Shown: one piece after another, positions 7,059 through 15,100 of the stretch
How the letters are laid out: each line of letters begins with the position of its first letter
How positions within the stretch are numbered: the first letter of the stretch is position 1
Source of the DNA: Candidatus Uhrbacteria bacterium CG_4_9_14_3_um_filter_36_7
GTDB lineage: Bacteria > Patescibacteriota > Patescibacteriia > UBA9934 > GWF2-40-263
DNA: 18,815 bases
NCBI GenBank assembly: GCA_002791255.1
Contig: PFWS01000005.1
Coordinates: 23,162-41,976 of the forward strand
Direction of reading: 5' to 3'
Made by a program: the position numbers and the translations under genes
Notes under the pieces: model-generated
What the model saw: the letters and a program-made list of their open reading frames with translations, nothing else
Told to the model about the DNA's origin: nothing
Databases searched by the model: none

Positions 7059-7282
7059 AAAAGCTCAGAAAGAGATTTTGCTTTGATAACCTTACCTGTT
7101 TTATATTCATTTCTTGCTTGTTTAATATCATCCCATAAACTTTCTTCTGAAATAAGATCCTGATCCATCTTAATAAGGTATTGAATATAACCACTTACTG
7201 AATCAAAACCTCTTTTTTTTGCTAAACGCTTCACTTCTGTTGTTGTTTTTGAAGGAAAAGATAAGCTAATAACTTGTCGCAT
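7055..7282 (-). CDS. Ribbon-helix-helix antitoxin / autorepressor
   Basis: A 75-residue protein beginning MRQVISLSFPSKTTTEVKRL. A short beta strand is followed by two helices (AKKRGFDSVSGYIQYLIKMD), as in CopG/RelB-type ribbon-helix-helix DNA binders. The acidic tail (ESLWDDIKQARNEYKTGKVI) probably wraps the toxin. I chose ATG at 7282 rather than an upstream in-frame ATG at 7387: the extension would run back through the promoter and a terminator hairpin, and its sequence does not look like RHH protein. The RBS is weak. It is first in the operon antitoxin-toxin-miaB-miaA, and the tandem repeat in its promoter is a likely site for its own binding. Confidence 0.85.
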   Translation of the reverse strand: MRQVISLSFPSKTTTEVKRLAKKRGFDSVSGYIQYLIKMDQDLISEESLWDDIKQARNEYKTGKVIKAKSLSELL

Positions 7283-7303
7283 AAAAAAAATTAAATCTTT
7301 ACT

Positions 7304-7338
7304 AGAATAAAGTAATACATTTGTAATACATTTGTCAA
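7304..7338 (-). promoter_or_regulatory. Promoter of the TA-miaBA operon with tandem 11-bp repeat (putative operator)
   Basis: On the minus strand, TTGACA (7338-7333) is followed by two exact tandem copies of ACAAATGTATT plus AC, covering 7335-7312. The -10 is not certain: TATTAC (7317-7312, spacer 15) or a later TATTCT (7309-7304). The repeat sits where RHH antitoxins normally bind, between -35 and -10. Confidence 0.65.
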
Positions 7339-7344
7339 ATCTTA

Positions 7345-7396
7345 AGAATAAAAATAAACCCGGATCAGGAACAAAGAAGCTGTTCATAGATCCGGG
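7345..7396 (-). terminator. Rho-independent terminator of the thioredoxin-like gene
   Basis: On the minus strand, CCCGGATC (7396-7389) pairs with GATCCGGG (7366-7359). An inner GAACA/TGTTC stem lies between them, and TTTATTTTTATT follows. It lies about 40 nt after the stop at 7436 and just upstream of the TA promoter. Confidence 0.9.
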
Positions 7397-7435
7397 AATG
7401 ATTGTGGTTGTTGTTGAAAAAATTCTACTCTAACT

Positions 7436-8653
7436 CTACTTGGCCATTGTTTCCGGGTTTTCCATATACCCCCGAATTACCCCTTGCCAATGGCCGCTTG
7501 TAAAATTGCTGCCCTCTACCGGCAAAGGTGCAAGACGGAGAGCTTGATCGAGAACCTCCCTGGCTTCCTCTGGTCTAGATTGCAGGTACAAAATTTTTGC
7601 CAAGGTACATGAGCCCCTTAAATAGAGGTCTCCTTTGAACCTTGTAAGTTCCAAGCCATAACTCGCCCAATTCTCAGCAATCTTGAGATCACCACCATTG
7701 TTGCGAATAAAAACGGCTCGATTCAAAAACACATCCGCGTCTCGTGGGTAGAGCCGATATAATTCCCCGTGAATGAGCCCCTCTTCGTCTACATTAGAGA
7801 CAAATCGATAATATTTGGCTAGTTGCTGAAGCCTCAGCTTCAACAAACCAGTTGGTTCAGTCATTTCTTCTACTTCGGCCCTAAGAATAGAAATTCCCAT
7901 CTCCTCCGCCAGTCGGCGAACTGCTTGTTCATCTTTTGCTTGCTTGGCCCCACTAATGGCAGTAGAAATAAGCTCGAGTTTTTGGTCAGTATCCAATCGA
8001 TCCAGAGACCTTTCAAGTACAATGCTGTAACGATCCGGACAAACAGAAAGAGCCAGATCAGTCCAAGGCCCAATTGACTTACGAAGAATTTTCTCTGCAA
8101 GTCTCTTTGTTGTTTCTTCGTGATGCCTGATTTTAGCAATCTGTAGCTCGGCCGCAAGCCGAACCGACCCAGGCCAAGACCAAGAAATATACTGACTAGC
8201 CTTAGTCGGAGTACCTTGCATGGCCCAAACAAGAGCGGCTTCCGCACGCCGCATTGGCCAGAAGATTCGACCTGAAGGAAAAATGTTGCCAGGTTCTCCC
8301 CGGCTAACATTTATAAGCCACTGGCGCAGCGCATCCCTACCAGGATATCCAAGTAATACATCAACTGTTTTGCCATCGTCTGCAACTGCGACGAGATACG
8401 GGATAGCCGGAACATGAAAGTCTGCGAACGTCTGAGCATCGTCCCAGCTATCAGCATCTAGGTGTCTCACACTTGCGAATCGACCGAGGACGACATCCTG
8501 GTTGCTTTTATCATCGAAGAATCCCGTTTCCATCCTGATGCACTCGGGGCACCAGGATGCCCCAAAGTGAAGAAGGGTTACCTCCCCACCTTTTTCACCA
8601 GCAAACACAACATTAGATAAAATTAAAAAAAGCAGGAACACAAGACGGTGCAT
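7436..8653 (-). CDS. Secreted thioredoxin-fold protein with C-terminal helical repeat region
   Basis: A 405-residue exported protein. Residues 1-18 form a signal peptide (hydrophobic LVFLLFLILSNVVFA). A thioredoxin-like domain follows with the active-site motif WCPEC (Cys35, Cys38) and the cis-proline loop VPAIPYLV (Pro85). The remaining roughly 270 residues are mostly helical and TPR-like (for example DADVFLNRAVFIRNNGGDLK and SRPEEAREVLDQALRLAP). The role is probably disulfide reduction or exchange outside the cytoplasm; the partner is unknown. The start is ATG 8653. The in-frame ATG at 8665 sits inside the ribosome-binding site ATGGAGGTTTCC and is unlikely to be used. It stands alone between the TA operon and thrS, is GC-richer than both, and has its own terminator. 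I see no convincing promoter in the short gap after the thrS terminator. Confidence 0.85.
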   Translation of the reverse strand: MHRLVFLLFLILSNVVFAGEKGGEVTLLHFGASWCPECIRMETGFFDDKSNQDVVLGRFASVRHLDADSWDDAQTFADFHVPAIPYLVAVADDGKTVDVLLGYPGRDALRQWLINVSRGEPGNIFPSGRIFWPMRRAEAALVWAMQGTPTKASQYISWSWPGSVRLAAELQIAKIRHHEETTKRLAEKILRKSIGPWTDLALSVCPDRYSIVLERSLDRLDTDQKLELISTAISGAKQAKDEQAVRRLAEEMGISILRAEVEEMTEPTGLLKLRLQQLAKYYRFVSNVDEEGLIHGELYRLYPRDADVFLNRAVFIRNNGGDLKIAENWASYGLELTRFKGDLYLRGSCTLAKILYLQSRPEEAREVLDQALRLAPLPVEGSNFTSGHWQGVIRGYMENPETMAK

Positions 8654-8713
8654 GGAAACCTCCATTAACTAGCAGGTTGTAGAACATGAAAAACTATGGA
8701 AAACTTACCAAAA

Positions 8714-8753
8714 TTTAAATAAAAAAACAACCTAGCTATAAAACTAGGCTGTT
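8714..8753 (-). terminator. Rho-independent terminator of thrS
   Basis: On the minus strand, AACAGCCTAG (8753-8744) pairs with CTAGGTTGTT (8735-8726) with one G-T wobble, and a run of seven T follows. It lies 15 nt after the thrS stop. Confidence 0.92.
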
Positions 8754-8767
8754 TCTTAAAAATTTTT

Positions 8768-10600
8768 CTAGGCATCTGGATTTTGTGAAGCTTCAAGAAT
8801 CTGCTGCACAAATTCATGCTGGGCAATTATCAAACTTTCCTCTTTTCCAAATACATTCACTTTAAAATCTTGGCCGGCAACTTCCTTTTCTCCAATAACT
8901 ATAGTCCAAGGGATCTTCATAAATGCTGCATCACGAATTTTTTTACCTACCTTTTCATCACTCTCATCAACTTCTACCCTAATTCCAGCACGAATTAATT
9001 TCTGAGCAAATTCACGAGCAAAAGATACAAAATCAGATCCAACTGTTGCTAGACGAACTTGAACCGGAGCAACCCAAATAGGAAAAGCACCTGCATAATG
9101 CTCTATTAAAAGTCCAATAAAGCGCTCAAAGCTTCCAAATAAAGCTCGGTGAAGTACAAATGGACGCTCATCTTGACCAGAAGAATTAACAAAGGTCATA
9201 TCAAACCTTTCGGGCAGATTAAAATCAAATTGAAGAGTTGAACACTGCCAAAGACGACCTAAACAATCACGAATTTTAAAATCAAGTTTTGGACCATAAA
9301 AAGCTGCTTCCCCTTCTTCTTCACTAAAATGAAGTTGCTTTTCTTTTGCTACTTCTCGCAAAACATTTTGAGTAAATGTCCACCCCTCATCAGTGCCTGC
9401 ATATTTAGAAGGATTTAAAGAATCACGCAAGGAAAGAAATACTTCAACTGAATTAATATCAAATCCAAATGATTGATAGATGAATAAAATAAAATCAACA
9501 ACACGCTTTAATTCATCTTTTACCTGATCAGTACGACAAATAATATGCGCATCATCTTGAGTAAAGCCGCGCACACGAGTTAACCCAGAAAGCTCACCAC
9601 GTTTTTCAAAACGATAAACTGTCCCACACTCTGCCCATCGCATAGGAAACTCACGATAGGAATGTGGTTGATTTTTATAGATCTGAATATGAAATGGGCA
9701 GTTCATTGGCTTAAGCAAATAGGTTTCTGAAATTTCTGCTTTACGATTTTCTTGAAGATCTTTGAGGGTTTGCCCAACTTCAAGCGGAGGGTACATTGAA
9801 TCATTATAAAACCCGAAGTGACCAGATGTTTCCCAGAGCATTTGATTACCAATATGTGGAGATCGAACAAGTTCATAGCCATTTTCAAGATGTTTTGCAT
9901 ACCAAAAATCTTCTATTTTTCTCCAAAGAATAGCCCCGCGTGGATGCCAAAGTGGTAGGCCTAGGCCAACTTTTTCATCAATATGAAAGAGATCAAGTTC
10001 CTTGCCAAGCTTTCGATGATCACGCTTTTTTGCTTCTTCCAAGGCAAATAAATATTTATCTAATTCTTGCTGTGTTTCAAAAGCGGTACCATAAATTCTC
10101 GTGAGCATTTTATTTTTTTCGTCTCCATGCCAATAGGCTCCAGCTATTTTTAAAAGTTTAAATGCTCCAATTTTCCCAGTAGATTCAACATGAGGCCCAG
10201 AACAAATATCAACAAATGTCTGTGGCATATCTTGTTCTTTCTCTCCCATCCAATAGACACTCACTTGTTCCCCGCGCTTTTCAATAATATTAATCCATTC
10301 GTGTTTATATTCATTTCCTTTATATGTATTATTTTCAAAAAATGTTTTTGCTTGTTCAACCGTCATCTCGTCTTTGATAATAGGCAAATTTTCCGCAATA
10401 ATTTTTCGCATCTCTTGTTCAATATTTTCAAAATCCTCTTCTGAAATTTTTACTTGCGAATCAAAATCAAAATAAAATCCATCTTCTGTTGAAGGACCCA
10501 TAGCTGCCTTAATTTGTCCTGGCCATAAACGCATCATGGCCATAGTAAGGACATGCTCACAGGAATGTCGCATAGATTCAAGATGTTCTTTGTTTGACAT
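8768..10600 (-). CDS. thrS: Threonyl-tRNA synthetase, form without TGS domain
   Basis: ThrRS charges tRNA-Thr. The 610-residue protein begins directly in the editing domain; the N-terminal TGS domain of the 642-residue E. coli enzyme is absent. The editing (SAD) site is present: H12xxxH16 (RHSCEH) and CSGPH (Cys133, His137). The class II catalytic core carries the zinc ligands Cys301 (MNCPFH), His352 (DDAHII) and His484 (LHRALFGSFERF). Motif 2 is CGTVYRFEKRGELSGLTRVR. The anticodon-binding domain closes the protein (APVQVRLATVGSDF to about 600). Cys301 and His352 are spaced as in E. coli (C334, H385). Upstream is a 170-nt leader with a terminator and a T-box-like element, so transcription attenuation is likely. 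The RBS is weak. Confidence 0.97.
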   Translation of the reverse strand: MSNKEHLESMRHSCEHVLTMAMMRLWPGQIKAAMGPSTEDGFYFDFDSQVKISEEDFENIEQEMRKIIAENLPIIKDEMTVEQAKTFFENNTYKGNEYKHEWINIIEKRGEQVSVYWMGEKEQDMPQTFVDICSGPHVESTGKIGAFKLLKIAGAYWHGDEKNKMLTRIYGTAFETQQELDKYLFALEEAKKRDHRKLGKELDLFHIDEKVGLGLPLWHPRGAILWRKIEDFWYAKHLENGYELVRSPHIGNQMLWETSGHFGFYNDSMYPPLEVGQTLKDLQENRKAEISETYLLKPMNCPFHIQIYKNQPHSYREFPMRWAECGTVYRFEKRGELSGLTRVRGFTQDDAHIICRTDQVKDELKRVVDFILFIYQSFGFDINSVEVFLSLRDSLNPSKYAGTDEGWTFTQNVLREVAKEKQLHFSEEEGEAAFYGPKLDFKIRDCLGRLWQCSTLQFDFNLPERFDMTFVNSSGQDERPFVLHRALFGSFERFIGLLIEHYAGAFPIWVAPVQVRLATVGSDFVSFAREFAQKLIRAGIRVEVDESDEKVGKKIRDAAFMKIPWTIVIGEKEVAGQDFKVNVFGKEESLIIAQHEFVQQILEASQNPDA

Positions 10601-10611
10601 AGATTGGAAAG

Positions 10612-10639
10612 AAAGAATTAAAAATTAGAAATTAAAAAT
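10612..10639. repeat. A/T-rich heptamer tract
   Basis: Four 7-nt units, AAGAATT, AAAAATT, AGAAATT and AAAAATC, lie in tandem. This has the same period as the tracts at 2490 and 4644, with different base composition. Confidence 0.55.
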
Positions 10640-10682
10640 CCCGACATCAAAATTATTTATAAAAACAATTTTGATCTCGGGA
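10617..10682 (-). terminator. Intrinsic terminator within the thrS leader
   Basis: On the minus strand, TCCCGA-G-ATCAAAATT (10682-10667) pairs with AATTTTGAT-G-TCGGGA (10654-10639): 15 pairs with one G/G mismatch. TTTTTAATTTCTAATTTTT follows. It lies before the thrS start, so it can only act as an attenuator. Its T-rich tail is made of an (AAAAATT)-type heptamer tract (10612-10639). Confidence 0.85.
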
Positions 10683-10780
10683 CCCTTCATGGAGCAAATC
10701 CCTGTTACCAAGGTGCTCTCTGGGTGGTTCCACCCGAGTTGTGTTTTGAGAAAATATCCCAAAACCCACTCAATAAATAC

Positions 10781-10808
10781 ATAATAATCTATTCATAAAA
10801 CATGTCAA
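10781..10808 (-). promoter_or_regulatory. Promoter of thrS
   Basis: On the minus strand, TTGACA (10808-10803), a 16-nt spacer and TATTAT (10786-10781). Its position places the transcript start near 10774, right before the structured leader. Confidence 0.72.
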
Positions 10809-10868
10809 ATAATTTTACACAATATAAATTACAACCGTCGCACATGTGTATAAACCTATTTAATTGTT

Positions 10869-12083
10869 TTAAGGGTTATTAATCACCACATGAATATGAT
10901 CCTTTACTCTTGGAGTGCTTCGTATCCATGGTGGAAAAAAAGTAATTTCTACTTGTTCAGCTAGTTTATGGCTTAAAAAATATTGCCGGATTTCTTCTTT
11001 GGATTTACCCACAAATAAAGCTTTATCAAGTTCAGGATGAGTCAAGCTTGGAATATTCCACCCAGTAACCTTCACCTGAGCTTCTGCATAGGAAGCCTGT
11101 GTATCTATCTTCCCAAGCATAAAAGACATATTTTCATAATCAGCTGATGCAAGCATGGTTCCTTTACTTAGTTCTTCGTATAAAGCTGTTTCCATTGATC
11201 GTTTAAGATCGGCTTGCTTATAAAAAATACCAATCACTTCTGCTTGAAGAGTCATTGTAAATTCAGAAGCTTCTTGCCCTGGTAAAGTGTCACTCTTTTT
11301 TTCTTTTATTTCTACTGAAAACCATTCAGCATCAAAATCCCCTTTTTGTGCGCGTAAATCTTCTTTGGTTTGTTCAAGTATTTCCTCTTCAAAAGTAACT
11401 CCAGCAGCATCAAGTTCTTCTTGGGTTAATGTTGAAACTAATATTTTTCCACCCTTCATAGAAACCGTACTTTTTGCATAAACTTCTTTTTGTAACAAAA
11501 GAGGAAGACCAGGAATTATAAATGTATCTGGGCCAATATCTCCTTGCTCCCCTGCTTGATCCGCATATACCTCTGCCTCAATTTGCCCACCAGCAGGAAT
11601 AAATACATTTTGTTTTAAACGAAACAAAATACCACCTGAACTTAATAGACGTGTAGTTGCAACTAATGGCTGTGATTTTGAACGGTTATTATAAATAGTT
11701 ACTATTCCGGCTGCTGTACCAATCACCTCTCGTGGTTCACCTTTAGAAACTTTCATGGTTTTTGTTTCATCAATGGCTGTACTAACGACGTTTGCATTTA
11801 AATGTTCATAAGTAGCGACTTTAACCAAATCGGAGGCCGCTGATCCAAAAGAAAAAATTTTTTCCGCTACTACTTCTTGTTTAATAGGAGTAATGGCAAT
11901 GGTTGCTTTGGTAGTAGAGAGAAAAATAATAACTACAAATGCGACCATTACAAGAACAAGAAAACTTAAAGCAATATTTCGATATAAACGGACAGGTGGA
12001 GAAATCGGCTTTTTCTTTTCTGGTTTTACTTGAGATATTTTTTTACGTGTTGATTTTTTTTTGAAAGAAGGATCAGTAGACAT
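10869..12083 (-). CDS. Baseplate-J-like membrane-anchored protein (CPR-type hypothetical)
   Basis: A protein of about 404 residues from ATG 12083. A basic, Lys-rich cytoplasmic head (SFKKKSTRKKISQVKPEKKK) is followed by one transmembrane helix (IALSFLVLVMVAFVVIIFL) and a large extracellular beta-rich part. The segment GIVTIYNNRSKSQPLVATTR, then FIPAGGQIEAEVYADQAGEQ and IGPDTFIIPGL, resembles the baseplate J-like proteins often found in CPR genomes (recognised by pattern only). The function is unknown; a cell-surface structure is likely. An in-frame ATG at 12140 would overlap the dnaE stop. However, a good -10 (TATACT) lies between the two ATGs, so a transcript from it excludes the upstream one; hence ATG 12083. 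No obvious terminator follows the stop. Confidence 0.8.
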   Translation of the reverse strand: MSTDPSFKKKSTRKKISQVKPEKKKPISPPVRLYRNIALSFLVLVMVAFVVIIFLSTTKATIAITPIKQEVVAEKIFSFGSAASDLVKVATYEHLNANVVSTAIDETKTMKVSKGEPREVIGTAAGIVTIYNNRSKSQPLVATTRLLSSGGILFRLKQNVFIPAGGQIEAEVYADQAGEQGDIGPDTFIIPGLPLLLQKEVYAKSTVSMKGGKILVSTLTQEELDAAGVTFEEEILEQTKEDLRAQKGDFDAEWFSVEIKEKKSDTLPGQEASEFTMTLQAEVIGIFYKQADLKRSMETALYEELSKGTMLASADYENMSFMLGKIDTQASYAEAQVKVTGWNIPSLTHPELDKALFVGKSKEEIRQYFLSHKLAEQVEITFFPPWIRSTPRVKDHIHVVINNP

Positions 12084-12119
12084 AGAACAAAAAAATAAAT
12101 AGATAGATCGATTTATTTT

Positions 12120-12149
12120 AGTATAGCAAAAATTTAACAAATGTGTCGA
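12120..12149 (-). promoter_or_regulatory. Promoter inside the end of dnaE for the downstream surface protein
   Basis: On the minus strand, TCGACA (12149-12144), an 18-nt spacer and TATACT (12125-12120). It places the transcript start near 12113, leaving about 30 nt before ATG 12083, and supports that start. Confidence 0.55.
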
Positions 12150-15100
12150 ACATTTTGTCTGCCAACCATAGTGGCTAAGACATCGAGAATTTCTGGTGAG
12201 TCTTTAATAAAATAATCTGTCTTGATTCGGCGTGAATGATGATTCATTTCGATACAAAAACAAATCTGAGATGTGCCCTTATGCTGCGTAAAAATTTCAC
12301 GTAAACCATCAATAAGTTCAGCTGATGGTTGGCCAGAAAAAACAATATCAATCATCTTCTGAGAGGAATGAACATTTGGTGTTTCTGTCCAAATACCTTG
12401 TTGTAATTTCTGTTTGAGTTCTAAAATATGTTCTTCCTCAATTTCTTGTGCGTGATGAACAAGTAATTTTGTCTCTTCTCCTTTTCTTTGAGAAATTTTA
12501 GCAGATATAACCAAAAGTCGATCTGGTTGACAAAATGTCTTGATAGAAGCATACACTTTTGGAAAGGCAATGGCCTCAATTTTTCCCGAAAGATCTTCAA
12601 GGGTAATAAACGCCATGCGTTCATTTTGTTTAGTTAAAATTTCTTTCACTGATACCACAAGCCCACCACAAGAAACGTATTGATGTTTACGTTTGTTTAA
12701 AAGCTCCCCACAAGCAGTAAGATGATCCTTTAAAATGGAAAATGCTTGTTCAAAGGGATGAGCAGATACATAAAGACCAAGCAATTCTTTTTCCCAAGCA
12801 AGACATACACTTTGCTTTGCAACAGGCGCTGGTTTTAAAACAAATTTTTCTTTGGCGAGTTCAGGAACCATTTCAAATAAAGATGCCTGATTTTGTTCTT
12901 TTTGTATTTGAAATTGACGATGAAATTGTAAAAGTAATTCTATATTTTCAAGCAGTTGATTGCGTTCACCAAATCTATCCAGGGCTCCTGATTTAATAAG
13001 TGCTTCCAAAGATTTTTTATTAAAAGCACGATGATGAATACGCTCCAAAAAATCAGAAAGATCCTGATAAATCCCGTGCCTCTCTCGCTCTTCAATCATG
13101 ATGCGCGTTACTTCTTCCCCTAAATTTTTTACAACAAGCAGTCCAAAACGAATAGTTTGTTCATCAATATAGGTAAATGTGAGCCGAGATTCATTAATAT
13201 CAGGTGAAAGAACTTGAATACCCATACGCTTACATTCATAAACCGCTTGTGCAACAGTTTCAAGATCATGCGATTCAGCAGTCATAAGAGCTGTCATATA
13301 TTCAACCGGATAATTGGCTTTCATGTAGGCAGTAAAATAAGCAATCATTCCATAGCTTGCGGCATGGGCTTTGTTAAATCCATAAGCTGCAAAAGGTTCA
13401 ATTTGGTGCCAAAGAGCATCTGCTTTTGAAGAACTCATTCCATGTTCAATAAGCCCTTTAATAAGTTTTTCTTTTTGTTCAGCCATAACTGCTGGAATCT
13501 TCTTTCCCATGGCTTTACGCAGTTGATCTGCTTCAAGCCAAGAGTATCCGGCTAAATGAATAGCTGTAAGCATGACATCATCTTGATACACAAGTAGTCC
13601 ATAAGATTTATCGAGAAAATCTTTCATCCTAGAATCTTGATAGCGAATACAAGATGGATCGTGCTTACGTTTGATATATTCAGGAATTGATTCAATTGGA
13701 CCCGGACGATACAAGGCGACCATAGCCATAATATCTTCAATACGCTCAGGCTCAAGTTCCATAAGGTATTTGGTCATTCCATCTCCATTAAGCTGAAATA
13801 ATCCCATGGTTTGACCTTTTGCCAAAAGTTTAAATGTTTTTGGATCATCAACAGGTATTTGTTCGAGTTTAATTTCTATTCCTTTAATTTTTTTCACAAG
13901 CTCAATAGCATCTCCAAGAATCGATAAGTTACGAATTCCTAAAAAATCCATTTTTACAAGCCCAGCGGCTTCAACAGATTTCATCTCATATTGGGTAATT
14001 GTTTTTCCCTCGCGCGTATCAATTTGAAGCGGGGTAAAATCAGTCAGTCTTGTAGGAGCAATTACAACTCCAGCCGCGTGTACTGAGACGTGTCTTGCAC
14101 AACCCTCAATACGCATTGATAAATCAATAAGACGCTGAACCTGACTATCATTTGTATAAAGTTCTTTTAACTCAGGAGATTCTTCAATAGCGCGTTTAAG
14201 GGTCATGGGAAAACCTTGGCTTCCAAAAGGAATGAGTTTTGCCACATGATCAACAAATCCATAAGCAAGCCCAAGCGCCCGACCAACATCTCTCACACTC
14301 CCACGGGCAAGCATGGTTCCAAAAGTACAAATTTGCGCTACCTTATCTTTTCCATATCGCTCACAAACATAAGAAAAAACTTCATCGCGACGGTTATCTG
14401 CAAAATCTGCATCAATATCTGGAGCAGATGGACGTTCAGGATTTAAAAAACGCTCAAATGGAAGCTCATAACGGATAGGATCAATATCAGAAATACCAAT
14501 AGCATAGGCAACAAGTGATCCAGCAGCTGATCCGCGTGTGGTTGTAACAATACCATTATTTCGAGCCCAGTTAATAAAATCAGCGACAATTAAAAAATAG
14601 ACATCAAACCCTTTAGTGCGAATAATTTCAAGCTCATAATCTGCGCGTTTTTGTATAGACTCTGTCAAAGTCATCCCACGTCTTTTTAAACCTTCAAAAG
14701 TTTTTTCTTGTAAAAGATTAATAGCGGTTTTTTCTTCTGGAATAGGAAATTTAGCAAAATGCCATTTCCCAAGTTCAAGCTCAACCTGACAACGATCCGC
14801 AATTTTTCTAGTATTTTCAATTGCCTCTGGAATATCCGAAAAACGATTGATCATATAACTTGGCAGAGCTAAAGACGCATCATAATCATAGGCCTGAGAG
14901 CGCTCAAATTGTTCAAGTGTTTTTCCTCCTCGTACACACTGTAAAATCTTCCAAGCAATCGCATCTTCTGGATTTAAATAAAACACATTCTTTGTAGCCA
15001 CAACCGGAACTCCTAAGCTTTTTCCAAACTCAATTAGTTTTGCATTAATAGCTTCTTGTGCAGGAATTTCTGGACGATCCACTAGTTCTAAATAAAAATT

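Larger units (their letters stand above)
10601..10774 (-). promoter_or_regulatory. thrS leader with T-box-like element (candidate attenuator riboswitch)
   Basis: Read on the minus strand, the predicted transcript starts near 10774. In order it holds a hairpin GTTTTG/CAAAAC (10765-10743) and CTCGGGTGGAACCACCC (10738-10722), which contains the 7-nt T-box core TGGAACC (10732-10726). A hairpin GAGCA/TGCTC (10718-10692) follows with TTGGTAA in its loop region, then GTCCCGAG, whose CCCGAG (10681-10676) can pair with CTCGGG at 10738-10733. The terminator comes last. CCCGAG therefore has two exclusive partners, as in an attenuator. No Stem I with a specifier loop is visible, so this is at most an unusual T-box; a protein-bound operator is the alternative. 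Confidence 0.55.

Noticed and set aside
7283..7387. N-terminal extension of the RHH antitoxin to ATG 7387
   Set aside because: The extension runs through the promoter, tandem repeat and terminator hairpin and is not RHH-like.
10676..10738. Possible tRNA gene on the plus strand, since CTCGGG and CCCGAG could form an acceptor-like stem
   Set aside because: There is no TTCGAAT-type T-arm, the length is too short and no CCA end fits; the minus-strand leader reading explains the pairing better.
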